64,000 bases of DNA, from positions 120,694 through 184,693 of the forward strand of contig NZ_CACRYJ010000034.1 in the NCBI RefSeq assembly GCF_902703175.1. The letters are read 5' to 3'. This DNA is from Occultella aeris (GTDB lineage Bacteria > Actinomycetota > Actinomycetes > Actinomycetales > Beutenbergiaceae). This document shows positions 1 to 8,372 of this stretch, in pieces. The notes beneath the pieces are model-generated. The model ran no database searches and was not told where the DNA came from. It was given only the letters and a program-made list of their open reading frames with translations. Both the position numbers and the translations under genes were made by a program. How positions within the stretch are numbered: the first letter of the stretch is position 1; the number at the start of each line of letters is the position of its first letter.

Positions 1-1
1 C

Positions 2-457
2 CAGACGGCCGCAGACCAGTCCGGCCTGTGGAACATCACGAACCTGCCGAGCCTCGAAGGTGTTGGCGAGGCGACGAACTACTCGGCCAACGGCGGATCG
101 TCCTGGGTGGTCAGCTCCAACGCGAACACGGAGCTGGCAGCCGACTTCCTCGGCTCCACCTTCGCGGGGTCCACGGAGTTCTACGACACGATCCTGCCCT
201 CGTCCGGCGCGATCGCGAACTGGATCCCGGCGAGCGAGTCGGCCGTCTACGCCGAGCCGCACCCGTTCTTCGCCGACCAGCCCGTCTTCCAGCTCGCCGT
301 CGAGTTCGGCGCGCAGGTGCCGAGCGTCAACACCGGCGCGTACTACTACGAGGGCCGCGACGCCGTCAGCGCCGCGATCACCAACATCCTCAACGGTGCC
401 GACCCCGACGCGGCCCTGGCCGAGGCGCAAGCCACCGTCGAGTTCGCGATGCAGTAA
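2..457 (+). CDS. ABC sugar transporter substrate-binding protein (C-terminal part)
   Basis: Only the last ~151 codons are in the window; the frame is open from base 2 to a TAA at 455-457. The fragment has the alternating small/aromatic composition of the C-terminal lobe of family-1 extracellular solute-binding proteins, including a stretch resembling 'SVNTGAYYYEG' near its end. It is followed by two CUT1 permeases on the same strand, so it should be the lipoprotein that delivers a sugar to that permease pair. The N-terminus with signal peptide and lipobox lies upstream of base 1. The exact substrate cannot be read. The downstream dehydrogenase and mutarotase make a deoxy-hexose plausible (inference). 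Confidence 0.8.
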   Translation, partial: QTAADQSGLWNITNLPSLEGVGEATNYSANGGSSWVVSSNANTELAADFLGSTFAGSTEFYDTILPSSGAIANWIPASESAVYAEPHPFFADQPVFQLAVEFGAQVPSVNTGAYYYEGRDAVSAAITNILNGADPDAALAEAQATVEFAMQ

Positions 458-470
458 CCGATCCTGCAGC

Positions 471-497
471 GAGGGGGCCGGCCGCGCCGGCCCCCTC
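471..497 (+). terminator. Intercistronic hairpin between binding protein and permease
   Basis: A perfect 12-bp inverted repeat (471-482 with 486-497) with a 3-nt loop lies between the TAA of the binding protein and the ATG at 522. There is no T-run. Such partial terminators or mRNA-stabilising hairpins are known between binding-protein and permease genes, where they keep the binding protein in excess; that role here is inferred. Confidence 0.65.
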
Positions 498-521
498 CCG
501 CGAACGAAACGAGGACTGACG

Positions 522-1475
522 ATGTCAACCCAACTCACACCCGTGGTTCCCGTCCCGGACCATCAGGAGGAGCGGCCGCCGTCCAGTCGCGGCCTCTCGA
601 GCCTGGGCGGGCGACGTTCACTGACCGGCTGGGTGTTCCTACTGCCTGCCGCGCTGCTCATCCTGGTGATGAACTTCTGGCCGATGTTCCAGGCGTTCAT
701 CCTGTCGCTGCAGACCGGCCGCGGGGCCCAGCTGTCCTTCGCCGAGCCGCTCTGGTTCAACTACCAGCGCATGCTCGCCGATCAGACGTTCTGGATGACC
801 CTGCGGACCACGCTGCTGTACCTGGTCGTCCAGGTGCCGATCATGCTGGTGCTGGCGCTGGTCCTGGCCAACATCCTGAACAACCCCCGGTTGCGGTTCA
901 AGGGGATGTGGCGCACCGCGATCTTCCTCCCCTGCGCCGTCTCGCTCGTGTCCTATGCCCTCGTGTTCCGGACGATGTTCGCCACCGACGGGCTGGTCAA
1001 CGACGTGCTGACCGGGATGAACCTGATCGACTCGCCGATCAACTGGCTGGGGCAGACCCAGACGGCCCAGTTCGTGATCATCATCGGGCTGCTCTGGCGC
1101 TGGACCGGCTACAACATGGTCTTCTACCTGGCCGGTCTGCAGAACATCGACCACTCCACCGTCGAGGCGGCGAAGGTCGACGGTGCCAACGCCGTCAAGA
1201 CGTTCTGGTACGTCACCCTGCCGCAGCTCAAGCCGATGATCCTGCTGACCGCGATCATGTCGACCAACGGAACCATCCAGCTCTTCGACGAGTCGTACAA
1301 CCTCACCGCGGGCGGGCCCGCGTACACCTCGATGTCCGTGTCGCACTACCTGTACGAGGTGTCCTTCGTGCAGAACCCGAACTTCGGGTACGCGGCCGCC
1401 ATCTCCTACGTGATCCTCGTCATCGTCGCGTTGCTCGCGGCCATCCAGCTGAAGGTGGGTGACAAGCGTGACTAG
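522..1475 (+). CDS. CUT1 sugar ABC transporter permease 1 (MalF/UgpA type)
   Basis: Predicted 317-residue inner-membrane permease. After a ~30-residue polar N-terminus come six hydrophobic segments. The conserved EAA loop that contacts the ATPase is visible around residues 213-233 (VEAAKVDGA followed by a TLPQL segment). The start is the ATG at 522, which follows the hairpin and is the first start consistent with the family; the open frame running upstream to base 60 is a shadow. It overlaps the next permease by 17 nt. No ATPase gene is present in this operon, as is usual for actinobacterial CUT1 systems that share one MsiK-type ATPase (established for Streptomyces, inferred here). Confidence 0.9.
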   Translation: MSTQLTPVVPVPDHQEERPPSSRGLSSLGGRRSLTGWVFLLPAALLILVMNFWPMFQAFILSLQTGRGAQLSFAEPLWFNYQRMLADQTFWMTLRTTLLYLVVQVPIMLVLALVLANILNNPRLRFKGMWRTAIFLPCAVSLVSYALVFRTMFATDGLVNDVLTGMNLIDSPINWLGQTQTAQFVIIIGLLWRWTGYNMVFYLAGLQNIDHSTVEAAKVDGANAVKTFWYVTLPQLKPMILLTAIMSTNGTIQLFDESYNLTAGGPAYTSMSVSHYLYEVSFVQNPNFGYAAAISYVILVIVALLAAIQLKVGDKRD

Positions 1476-2280
1476 GCGTTCGCTGCGCAGTGTGCCAAGC
1501 CTCGTCTTCCTGACCGTGGCCGCGCTCGCTTCGGTGTTCCCGCTGTACTTCATGGTGGTCTCCGCGACCAACACGAGCCAGGACGTCCTGGGGTCGCGGC
1601 TGCTGCCGGGCGGGCAGTTGGTGGATAACCTCAACAAGCTGCTCGCCGCCCAGGACCTGGGCGCCGCGATGTGGAACTCGACGCTCAACGCGGTCGGCAC
1701 CACGGCGCTGTGTCTGCTCGTGTGTTCGATCGCCGGCTACGGGTTCGAGGTCTTCCACTCCAGGAACAAGGACCGCCTGATGGCGGTGCTACTGCTGGCG
1801 ATGATGATTCCGTTCGCGGCGACGATGATCCCGCTGTTCCGGATGTTCGCGGACTTCGGACTGACCAGCACCACGATCGCGGTGATCCTCCCGGCGATCT
1901 CGGTGCCGTTCATCATCCTGCTGTTCCGGCAGGCGGCGCGGTCCTTCCCGCACGAGATCGTCGAGGCCGCCCGGATCGACGGGCTGCGGGAGCTGGGCAT
2001 CTTCCTGCGGATCTTCGTCCCGACGATGCGCTCCACCTATGCCGCGGCCGCGGTCGTCATCTTCATGACCGCGTGGAACAACTTCCTCTGGCCCAAGGTC
2101 ATCCTGATCAACGAGGCGTTCCAGACCATGCCGATGCTGATCTCGAACCTGACCTCCGGCTACGTCACGGACTACGGCGTGCTCATGCTCGCGGTGCTGT
2201 TGACGTCGCTCCCGACGATGGTCCTGTTCCTGGTGCTGCAGCGTGCGTTCGCCCAGGGGATCACCGGCGCCATCAAGTGA
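1459..2280 (+). CDS. CUT1 sugar ABC transporter permease 2 (MalG/UgpB partner type)
   Basis: Predicted 273-residue membrane protein with six hydrophobic segments and an EAA loop near residues 166-185 (VEAARIDGL then a FVPTM segment). It pairs with the permease at 522 to form the channel. GTG at 1459 is used here; GTG at 1468 is an equally possible start. Either one overlaps the end of the first permease, so the two are translationally coupled. The conserved 'AWNNFLWP' segment near the third quarter and the 'RAFAQGITGAIK' tail are typical of MalG-like permeases. Confidence 0.9.
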   Translation: MTSVTRRSLRSVPSLVFLTVAALASVFPLYFMVVSATNTSQDVLGSRLLPGGQLVDNLNKLLAAQDLGAAMWNSTLNAVGTTALCLLVCSIAGYGFEVFHSRNKDRLMAVLLLAMMIPFAATMIPLFRMFADFGLTSTTIAVILPAISVPFIILLFRQAARSFPHEIVEAARIDGLRELGIFLRIFVPTMRSTYAAAAVVIFMTAWNNFLWPKVILINEAFQTMPMLISNLTSGYVTDYGVLMLAVLLTSLPTMVLFLVLQRAFAQGITGAIK

Positions 2281-2290
2281 GGATCCACGT

Positions 2291-2324
2291 CCGCCCGGTG
2301 CCCGTCGCGCGGGCCTGTGGGCGG
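2291..2324. terminator. Nested inverted repeat between convergent genes
   Basis: CCGCCC (2291-2296) can pair with GGGCGG (2319-2324), enclosing a second stem GCCCG (2300-2304) / CGGGC (2310-2314). It lies between the stop of the permease and the stop of the convergent LacI gene, so it could terminate both. There is no T-tract. Confidence 0.4.
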
Positions 2325-2346
2325 GTGGGTGCCGGGACGGGGTCGG

Positions 2347-3354
2347 TCAGCCCGGTGCCGGGCCGGTCGACTCCCGCCAGAGCACCGTGCCGATCGGCGC
2401 GTCGTCCTGAGGTTCCGGCTCGGCCCTGAGCGCCGCAAGCAGCCGGGTGATCGCCCGCCCGCCGAGCCGTTCGTGATCCATCTGCACGGTGGTCAGGGTC
2501 GGCGACAGGATGCCGCCGAGCGTGTGGTTGTCCCAGCCGGTGATGCTCAGATCCTGCGGCACCCGCCAGCCGCGGGCGGCGGCGCCGCGGAGCGCGCCCG
2601 CAGCGACCACGTCGTTGCCGGCGATCACGGCCGTGGCCGCGCCGGCGGGCAGCGCGAGCATCGCCTGCTCTGCGGGTCCGGCGTGCCAGTCACAGTCGAT
2701 GATCCCGTGGGAGTGCAGGCCCAGGCGCTCGATCGTGGCCAGGTACACCTCCCGCCGGAGCCGGGCTGAGGTGTGCTCGTAGTTGCCGGCCAGGTGCACG
2801 AACCGCCGGTGTCCGAGTTCGGCGAGGTGCTCGACGAGCTCGGCGATCGGTGCAGCCTCGGCGAGCTCGCCGATGCTGCGCATCCTCGCGTCGTACTCGG
2901 CGGAGATCACGATCGGGGTGCGCTCGCTGTGGCGCCGGGTCGACTCGGGGAGCGGCATCAGCGAGGCGATGCCCTCGAACAGTCCCGACTCGGCGAGCTC
3001 GAGCACCCGCCCGGTCCGTTCGTCCACCGGCCCGCCGAGCGTGACGACGTCGAGGATGTAGCCGGCCTCGTGCGCGACCGTGCTCGCGCCGGCGAGCACC
3101 TCGAGGGAACTCACGGCGGTGCCCGTGGGCAGGATGAACGCCAGCCGGCCGGTCTTGCGGCCGCGCATCGCACGCGCCACCAGGTTCGGGCGGTAGTCGA
3201 GCTGGTCGATCGCGGTGCGGATCCGGGCCGCGGACTGCGTGGCGACCCGGGGGTCGTCGTGCAGGAAGCGCGAGACGGTCTGGTGGGAGACCCCGGCGAG
3301 TCTGGCGACCTCGCGGATCGTGGGTCGGCGTGTTCCGGATGTGCCCTGGCTCAC
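2347..3354 (-). CDS. LacI-family transcriptional repressor
   Basis: 335 residues with the standard LacI architecture. An N-terminal helix-turn-helix (about residues 12-33, TIREVARLAGVSHQTVSRFL) is followed by the hinge helix (YRPNLVARAMRG, about 53-64) and a periplasmic-binding-like sensor domain ending in the usual 'SITGWDNHTLGGILSP' and 'LTTVQMDHERLG' blocks. It lies convergent to the ABC permeases and divergent to the Gfo/Idh gene at 3684, so it most likely controls these sugar genes. A perfect palindrome 66 bp upstream of its start is a candidate operator. The inducer is unknown. Confidence 0.92.
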   Translation of the reverse strand: MSQGTSGTRRPTIREVARLAGVSHQTVSRFLHDDPRVATQSAARIRTAIDQLDYRPNLVARAMRGRKTGRLAFILPTGTAVSSLEVLAGASTVAHEAGYILDVVTLGGPVDERTGRVLELAESGLFEGIASLMPLPESTRRHSERTPIVISAEYDARMRSIGELAEAAPIAELVEHLAELGHRRFVHLAGNYEHTSARLRREVYLATIERLGLHSHGIIDCDWHAGPAEQAMLALPAGAATAVIAGNDVVAAGALRGAAARGWRVPQDLSITGWDNHTLGGILSPTLTTVQMDHERLGGRAITRLLAALRAEPEPQDDAPIGTVLWRESTGPAPG

Positions 3355-3419
3355 GTCCAGCCTCCTCGGTGTCGGTGTCCCCGCCTATCGCCGTGCCCGT
3401 GTGACGTCGCGAACGCTAA

Positions 3420-3429
3420 TGACCGGTCA
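3420..3429. promoter_or_regulatory. Candidate LacI operator (TGACCGGTCA)
   Basis: Perfect 10-bp palindrome with a central CG, as LacI-family operators usually have, in the 329-bp gap between the divergent LacI (start 3354) and Gfo/Idh (3684) genes. A half-site TGACCGT recurs near 3578-3584. The rest of the gap shows one promoter-like sequence (3566-3595), a ribosome-binding site before 3684 and nothing else recognised. Confidence 0.5.
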
Positions 3430-3565
3430 CATGGCCGTCAACTCCGAGCCCGGCCTCCATCGACGGCACTTGTCCGGTGATGCTCCGGAAGTGCCTCTCA
3501 TTCCTGGGAATCTGCCGCGCTTGAGAGCGGCTCGCGACTGCACGGTGGGCCATGCAGATGGGAGG

Positions 3566-3595
3566 TTGACCCCCATGTGACCGTGCGCATAGCAT
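3566..3595 (+). promoter_or_regulatory. Candidate promoter for the Gfo/Idh operon
   Basis: TTGACC (3566-3571) and TAGCAT (3590-3595) are separated by 18 nt, a fair match to actinobacterial sigma-70 -35/-10 elements. They lie about 90 nt upstream of the ATG at 3684. Confidence 0.45.
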
Positions 3596-3683
3596 TCGCT
3601 CCGCGAACACAACACCCAGAGCCGGGTCTGCTCGTGAGAGGGCACTCGGTCCGTCGACCACCGACACCACCCAGGAGCGCCGA

Positions 3684-5099
3684 ATGACCAACCGCCGTTA
3701 CGCCGTCGCCGGCACCGGACACCGCGCCGGCATGTACGTGAACGCACTCACCGGAGCGCACGCCGACGCCGGCGAGATCGTCGCGTGGTGCGAACCGAAC
3801 CCGGGCCGCGCGCAGTTCCACACCGCGACCGTGGCGGGCGACCTCGGCCGCGAGGTGGACATCCCGCGCTACGACCCGGCGGACCTGGAGGCGATGATCG
3901 CCGAACGCGAGGTCGACGTCGTGATCGTCACCGCGCCCGACCACGCCCACGCGGACCTGGTCACGCGGGCGTTGCGGGCCGGCGCGGACGTGGTCGTCGA
4001 GAAGCCGCTCACGATCAGCGTCGAGGGGTGCCGGGCGATCACCGGCGCCATCGAGGAGACCGGGAGGTCCCTCATCATGACGTTCAACTACCGGTACGCG
4101 CCGCGGAACTCGAGCCTGCGCGAGGTGATCGCCTCCGGCGAGATCGGCGACGTCACCTCCGTCCATTTCGAATGGGCGCTCGACACCGTCCACGGCGCCG
4201 ACTACTTCCGTCGCTGGCACCGGGACAAGGCCAACTCCGGCGGCCTGCTCATCCACAAGTCCTCCCATCACTTCGACCTGGTCAACTGGTGGCTCCAGGA
4301 CGCGCCGCGGCGGGTGTACGCCTCGGGCGATCTGAAGTTCTACGGGCCCGACGGCGCAGGCGCGGCCCAGGCGGGTCCGCGCCCCTCTCGCGGTCGTGAC
4401 GCCGCGCCCGGCGACAACTGGTCGATCGACCTGGCCGCGGACCCGCGGCTGAAGGCGCTCTACCTCGACGCCGAGCATCACGACGGGTACGTGCGCGACC
4501 AGGACGTGTTCGCCCCCGGCATCACGATCGAGGACAACCTCGCCGTGATCGTCGACTACCGGCGCGGCGCAACCCTCACGTACTCGCTCAACGCCCACGC
4601 CCCGTGGGAGGGCTACCGGGTCACGGTCAACGGCACCAAGGGCCGCGCGGAGCTGCAGGTGGTCGAGCGTGGCGCCGTGCTGATCGACGCCGACGGCCGG
4701 TCCATCGTGGACCCGAGTGCCAAGCCCGACGTTGGTGCCGGCGACGACCTGCGGCCGCGCGGGGACCACCTGATCGTGCAGAAGCACTGGCAGGAAGCGT
4801 ACGAGTACCAGATCCCGGAGGGCGTCGGCGGGCACGGTGGCGGCGACGCCATCCTGCTTCGCGATGTGTTCGACGGTTCCGGCGACGACCCGCTCGGCCG
4901 TCGCGCCGGCTACCTCGACGGCGTCCGCGCGGTCAGCGTGGGGATCGCCGGGAACATCTCGCTCGTCTCGGGCGGCCCGGTCCTCATCGACGAGCTGTAC
5001 CTCGGCGTGGACGTGGGTACCGGGCTGGGCGCTGACGCCGGCGCGGGCGCCGACCGGGAGTCTGGCGCAGCGGAGACAGCCGGCCGGGGAGTGGCCTGA
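3684..5099 (+). CDS. Gfo/Idh/MocA-family sugar dehydrogenase
   Basis: 471-residue NAD(P)-dependent oxidoreductase. The N-terminal Rossmann fold is followed by the family signature E106-K107-P108 and by a catalytic block H191-K-S-S-H195-H-F-D, where the lysine/histidine of the family's active site normally lie. A family member usually has 330-400 residues; this one carries extra length in the C-terminal substrate domain, seen also in enzymes acting on larger glycosides. It starts at ATG 3684 after an AGGAG site, and its TGA overlaps the start of the mutarotase at 5099. Family members oxidise or rearrange hydroxyls on sugars; the substrate is not readable. Confidence 0.88.
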   Translation: MTNRRYAVAGTGHRAGMYVNALTGAHADAGEIVAWCEPNPGRAQFHTATVAGDLGREVDIPRYDPADLEAMIAEREVDVVIVTAPDHAHADLVTRALRAGADVVVEKPLTISVEGCRAITGAIEETGRSLIMTFNYRYAPRNSSLREVIASGEIGDVTSVHFEWALDTVHGADYFRRWHRDKANSGGLLIHKSSHHFDLVNWWLQDAPRRVYASGDLKFYGPDGAGAAQAGPRPSRGRDAAPGDNWSIDLAADPRLKALYLDAEHHDGYVRDQDVFAPGITIEDNLAVIVDYRRGATLTYSLNAHAPWEGYRVTVNGTKGRAELQVVERGAVLIDADGRSIVDPSAKPDVGAGDDLRPRGDHLIVQKHWQEAYEYQIPEGVGGHGGGDAILLRDVFDGSGDDPLGRRAGYLDGVRAVSVGIAGNISLVSGGPVLIDELYLGVDVGTGLGADAGAGADRESGAAETAGRGVA

Positions 5100-5455
5100 T
5101 GCCACGCGTCTGCTTCGTCTCCCGGGTCCGACCGGACCGTCTCGACGCCTACCGGGAGGCCCACGCGCAGGTGTGGCCGGAGATGCTCGAGGCCCTGCGG
5201 GACACGGGCTGGCGGAACTACTCGTTGTACCTGTCCGAGGAGGGGCTGCTCGTCGGACACCTGGAGACCGACGACTACCCCGCTGCCCAGGAGGCGATGA
5301 ACCGCACTGCGGTCAACCCTCGCTGGCAGGCCGCGATGAGCCAGTTCTTCGTGGATCCGGGCAACCCGGACGAGGGCTTCCAGGTCCTCGACGAGGTCTT
5401 CCACCTCGAGGACCAGCTCCGCGCGAACGGACTGGCCACCCGTCCCGCACCGTGA
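5099..5455 (+). CDS. rhaM: L-rhamnose mutarotase-like protein
   Basis: 118-residue ferredoxin-like alpha/beta protein of the RhaM (DUF718) family, which interconverts alpha and beta anomers of L-rhamnose and related sugars. Y18 and H22 fall exactly where the catalytic Tyr and His of E. coli RhaM lie. Further family marks are 'NYSLYL', the 'E-x-D-x-x-A' segment and 'NPRWQAAM'. The C-terminus is ~12 residues longer than in E. coli. The start overlaps the stop of the upstream dehydrogenase, so both are made from one mRNA. Together with the ABC importer this hints at uptake of L-rhamnose, L-fucose or another 6-deoxyhexose (inference). Confidence 0.8.
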   Translation: MPRVCFVSRVRPDRLDAYREAHAQVWPEMLEALRDTGWRNYSLYLSEEGLLVGHLETDDYPAAQEAMNRTAVNPRWQAAMSQFFVDPGNPDEGFQVLDEVFHLEDQLRANGLATRPAP

Positions 5456-5527
5456 CCTGGCGCCCGGCCGACCCGGAACCATGACCGGCGCCTTCGAATT
5501 GGTCGGTGCGCGGACGTGGCAGCGGGG

Positions 5528-5533
5528 TAGATT
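5528..5533 (+). promoter_or_regulatory. -10 box of a probable leaderless promoter
   Basis: TAGATT lies 6 nt before the ATG at 5540, so transcription would begin at or next to the start codon. The same geometry recurs at about ten genes in this window. No good -35 was seen. Confidence 0.5.
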
Positions 5534-5539
5534 CGGCCC

Positions 5540-6523
5540 ATGAGGGCAGCGGTCAGCACGCGCTACGGGCCGCCCGACGTAGTCTCCGTCCGGGACGTCC
5601 CGGCCCCGGTCCCGGGGCCCGGCGAATTGCTCGTGCGGGTCGATGTCACCACGGTCAACCGCACCGACTGTGCTTACCGGACGGCCAGGCCGTTCTTCGT
5701 CAGGTCCTTCACCGGCCTGCGTCGGCCGCGGCGCACGATCCTGGGTACCGAGTTCGCCGGTGAGGTTGTCCGGATCGGCGGGCAGGTGCACCGGTTCGCG
5801 GTGGGTGAGAAGGTCTTCGGCTACTGCGAGGGCCCGTTCGGGGCACATGCCGAGTACCTCGTGGTGGCTCAGGACGCGATGGTGTCGACCGTGCCGGACG
5901 GCATCGGGCAGCGTGAGGCGGCTGCCGCGACCGAGGGCTGCCACTACGCGTTGTCGGCGATCCGCCGGGCCGGGGTCCGGCCGGGGGACCGGGTGCTGGT
6001 CAACGGGGCGACCGGGGGCATCGGCTCGGCGGCCGTGCAGCTGCTCGCGGCGATGGAAGCCACGGTCACCGCGGTGTGCGCCGGCGAGCAGGCCGACCTG
6101 GTGCGTGGACTGGGAGCAGCCGAGGTGGTGGACTACCTGACCGAGGACTTCACCCGGACCACCCGGCGCTACGACGTGGTGATCGACGCGGTCGGCAAGA
6201 GCACGTTCGGCCGCTGCCGCCGGATCCTCGAGCCGGACGGGGTCTACCTGTCCTCCGAGCTCGGTCCCGGCTGGCAGAACATCCCGTTGGCGCTGGTCGG
6301 GACGCTGCGGCGCGGCCGGCAGCGCGTGGTGTTCCCGTTCCCTGACGAGGGGCAGGCAGTGGTCGAGGGGATCCGCGACCGCCTCGCCGCCGGGACGTTC
6401 CGACCGGTGATCGACCGCAGCTTCCCGCTCGAGGACATCGTGTCGGCCTACCGCTACGTCGAGACCGGGCAGAAGATCGGCAACGTGGTCGTCACCGTCC
6501 GGGACGAGTCCGCGGAGCGGTAG
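5540..6523 (+). CDS. Zinc-independent MDR / quinone oxidoreductase-like reductase
   Basis: 327 residues of the medium-chain dehydrogenase/reductase superfamily: an N-terminal GroES-like domain, then a nucleotide-binding Rossmann domain with the glycine-rich motif NGATGGIGSAAVQL near residues 153-166. The catalytic-zinc cysteine/histidine ligands of alcohol dehydrogenases are absent, so an NADPH-dependent quinone or enone reductase is most likely. The start is ATG 5540, fixed by a -10 box 6 nt upstream. It stands alone and is convergent with the AHSA1 gene. The substrate is unknown. Confidence 0.8.
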   Translation: MRAAVSTRYGPPDVVSVRDVPAPVPGPGELLVRVDVTTVNRTDCAYRTARPFFVRSFTGLRRPRRTILGTEFAGEVVRIGGQVHRFAVGEKVFGYCEGPFGAHAEYLVVAQDAMVSTVPDGIGQREAAAATEGCHYALSAIRRAGVRPGDRVLVNGATGGIGSAAVQLLAAMEATVTAVCAGEQADLVRGLGAAEVVDYLTEDFTRTTRRYDVVIDAVGKSTFGRCRRILEPDGVYLSSELGPGWQNIPLALVGTLRRGRQRVVFPFPDEGQAVVEGIRDRLAAGTFRPVIDRSFPLEDIVSAYRYVETGQKIGNVVVTVRDESAER

Positions 6524-6572
6524 CCGACCACGCACGACCGCGGAGCGGGCGCGTGACCTTGAACACCGCGAG

Positions 6573-7514
6573 TCAGGCGCCGAGCGACTGTGCCAGCTGG
6601 CCGAGGGTGAACTCCCAGCCCTGACGGTAGGAGGCCGCGGGCGCGTCGTCGACCCACGGCCCACTGTGCCGGACCCGCACGACGCAACCTCCGCCGTCGG
6701 GCACTATCCGTACGTCGACGGCCTCGTCCGGCACGGAACCGTCCGCGTCCTCCCAGACCCACGTGAACGCCAGGTGCCCGGGTTCCTCGAGCGCGAGATA
6801 GGACCCCCGGAGCGTGATGCCCGCACCCGGTGCCTCGATGCGGTAGCCGCCGCCGATGCGCGCGTCGACCTCGAACCGCACGTCGGCCCAGTGGCGCCAC
6901 CACCAGGAGCGCAGGCCGTCGGTCGTCGTGAACGCGGCCCAGACCCGGTCCGGCGATGCTTCCACCCGCTGCGCGAGCTCGAGCGGAGCCCGCGTGATGG
7001 TGCGCCACTGCGCGGCGGCGTCCGCCTCCACCACGTCGCCGGCGGTGCCGTCCGGCGGCACCGCGTCGCCGGCGGCGCCGTCCGGCGCGCCGAGGCTGCG
7101 TGCGAGTGCGTGCAGGCACTGCTCCCACCCACCGCCGTACCCGACGGCGTGGGCCGGCTCGGCGAGGGAGTGCTGCAGACTCAGTTCGGTCGTCCCGGCG
7201 TCGAGCGCGGTGATGCGCGCGGAGATGACGCTCTCGGCCTCGCCCTGCCACGACCACGAGACGGCGATCTCCTCGGCTGAGCAGGACAGCACGCGGCCGG
7301 CGGCGACGTCGTCGGTCTCATCGCTGAGCAGCGCCGTGAACGCGTCGCCCGGAGCGCTCGGCGAGCCGGCGACGTCGCCGAACCAGCGGGCGAGGCGCTC
7401 AGGGTCCGTGCAGGCGTCGTGGACCTGCGCGGGTGTGGCGCGGTACGTGCGCCGGAACGTCAGGGTGGGTCGCTCGGCAGTACCGGTGAGTGCTCGCCGG
7501 ATCGTGTCTTCCAT
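6573..7514 (-). CDS. Tandem AHSA1/SRPBCC-domain protein
   Basis: 313 residues containing two START-like AHSA1 domains, roughly residues 18-150 (TFRRTYRATPAQVHDAC) and 170-310 (VEASPDRVWAAFTTTDGLRSWWW). The family forms a helix-grip fold with a hydrophobic cavity; many members are of unknown function. The ATG at 7514 is chosen because a GAGAGGA ribosome site precedes it and because longer starts would run into the upstream arsR. It lies 28 nt downstream of the ArsR-type gene on the same strand, the common 'ArsR plus AHSA1' operon in actinobacteria. In that pair the ArsR gene represses the operon (family knowledge). Confidence 0.85.
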   Translation of the reverse strand: MEDTIRRALTGTAERPTLTFRRTYRATPAQVHDACTDPERLARWFGDVAGSPSAPGDAFTALLSDETDDVAAGRVLSCSAEEIAVSWSWQGEAESVISARITALDAGTTELSLQHSLAEPAHAVGYGGGWEQCLHALARSLGAPDGAAGDAVPPDGTAGDVVEADAAAQWRTITRAPLELAQRVEASPDRVWAAFTTTDGLRSWWWRHWADVRFEVDARIGGGYRIEAPGAGITLRGSYLALEEPGHLAFTWVWEDADGSVPDEAVDVRIVPDGGGCVVRVRHSGPWVDDAPAASYRQGWEFTLGQLAQSLGA

Positions 7515-7542
7515 CGGTTGTCCTCTCGCAACTGGTGGGGCG

Positions 7543-7872
7543 TCAGGCCCTCTTTGGGCGGGCGCCGCGGGCAAGCTCGGTCTCGAGCGCATCCAGCCGC
7601 TGTGGCCAGAGTCGGGCGTATCGGTCGATCCAGGCGGTCACGTCGTCGAGTGCGCCGGGGACCAGCCGGTAGATCCGGCGTGAGCCCGCGGGCAGGGACT
7701 CGATGACCTCGGCCTCACGCAGCACGCGCAACTGGTTGGAGACCGCCGGCTGGCCCACGCCGAACTCGGCCCGGATGACTTCGCCGACCCTGCCTGCGGG
7801 CCGTTCGCCCTCCGCGAGCACCTCGACGATCCGTCGGCGGACCGGATCGGCGAGGAGGGCGAATGAATTCAC
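7543..7872 (-). CDS. ArsR-family winged-helix regulator
   Basis: 109 residues, the usual ArsR length. It has the winged-helix core with the recognition helix in 'VGQPAVSNQLRVLREAEVIES' and the wing 'PAGSRRIYRLVP'. The metal-binding cysteine motif ELCVCDL is absent, so this is a non-metal ArsR of the type that precedes AHSA1 genes. It starts with GTG at 7872. A perfect palindrome GTGATATCAC begins 7 nt upstream and overlaps the likely -10, so autoregulation is likely. Confidence 0.88.
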   Translation of the reverse strand: MNSFALLADPVRRRIVEVLAEGERPAGRVGEVIRAEFGVGQPAVSNQLRVLREAEVIESLPAGSRRIYRLVPGALDDVTAWIDRYARLWPQRLDALETELARGARPKRA

Positions 7873-7878
7873 AAGATA

Positions 7879-7888
7879 GTGATATCAC
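7879..7888 (-). promoter_or_regulatory. Palindromic operator overlapping the arsR promoter
   Basis: GTGATATCAC, a perfect 10-bp palindrome, sits immediately upstream of the GTG start at 7872. TATCAC, the candidate -10 (7884-7879 on the minus strand), is part of it and lies 6 nt from the start codon. Confidence 0.55.
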
Positions 7889-7937
7889 GGATCGATGATG
7901 TTCGCCAGGGCCGATGCCCCACGGGCAGGATGGGTCC

Positions 7938-8372
7938 ATGGACGATCCGCACATCATGGGAGAGGGCTGCGCCCCCACGCCGTTCACCGCCGACGAGATC
8001 CGGATGGGTTGCCCGGACGGCCACACGTTGCGCGTCCGCACCACGGCCGGGGACGCGGTCCGCGAGGCCGTGCACCGGTTCGAGGATGGCGATGCGGGCG
8101 GCGTGACCCTTTCGCAGGAAGTCGACGGCGAGGTGAGCTCCCGGCGGGTGCGCTGGGTCGATCTGCAGACGCACGCCTCCTTCCCCGCCGAGCGCACCAC
8201 GATCGAGCCGGAGCGCATCACGACCCCGCTCGGCGAACTCGACTGCCTGCGCTATTCGGTCCGGCGCGAGGGTCTCATGACGTTCTGGTTCGCGACCGCA
8301 CACCCGGGCATGCCCGTCCGGTACGTCGGCGGTGGCTCCGTCACCGAGGTTGTCAGCATCGGGCGGGCCTGA
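7938..8372 (+). CDS. Small conserved hypothetical protein
   Basis: 144 residues, soluble, without signal peptide or membrane segment. It has a mixed alpha/beta, tryptophan- and acid-rich sequence beginning with 'MGEGCAPTPFTADEIR' and ending in a strand-rich block (TFWFATAHPGMPVRY). It resembles an actinobacterial family of unknown function that I recognise only by its overall sequence. ATG 7938 is preferred over the upstream in-frame start at 7914, because a weak -10 (CAGGAT) lies 6 nt before it, the leaderless geometry seen elsewhere here. It is divergent from the arsR operon. No function can be assigned. Confidence 0.7.
   Translation: MDDPHIMGEGCAPTPFTADEIRMGCPDGHTLRVRTTAGDAVREAVHRFEDGDAGGVTLSQEVDGEVSSRRVRWVDLQTHASFPAERTTIEPERITTPLGELDCLRYSVRREGLMTFWFATAHPGMPVRYVGGGSVTEVVSIGRA

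Noticed and set aside
639-1703. Long minus-strand frame (354 codons) opposite the ABC permeases
   Set aside because: Codon-shadow of two clear membrane proteins; low-complexity R/D/H/G-rich translation without any family pattern.
3498-5105. 535-codon minus-strand frame over the Gfo/Idh gene
   Set aside because: Antisense shadow of a gene with catalytic motifs; translation is V/R/D/G-rich without domain.
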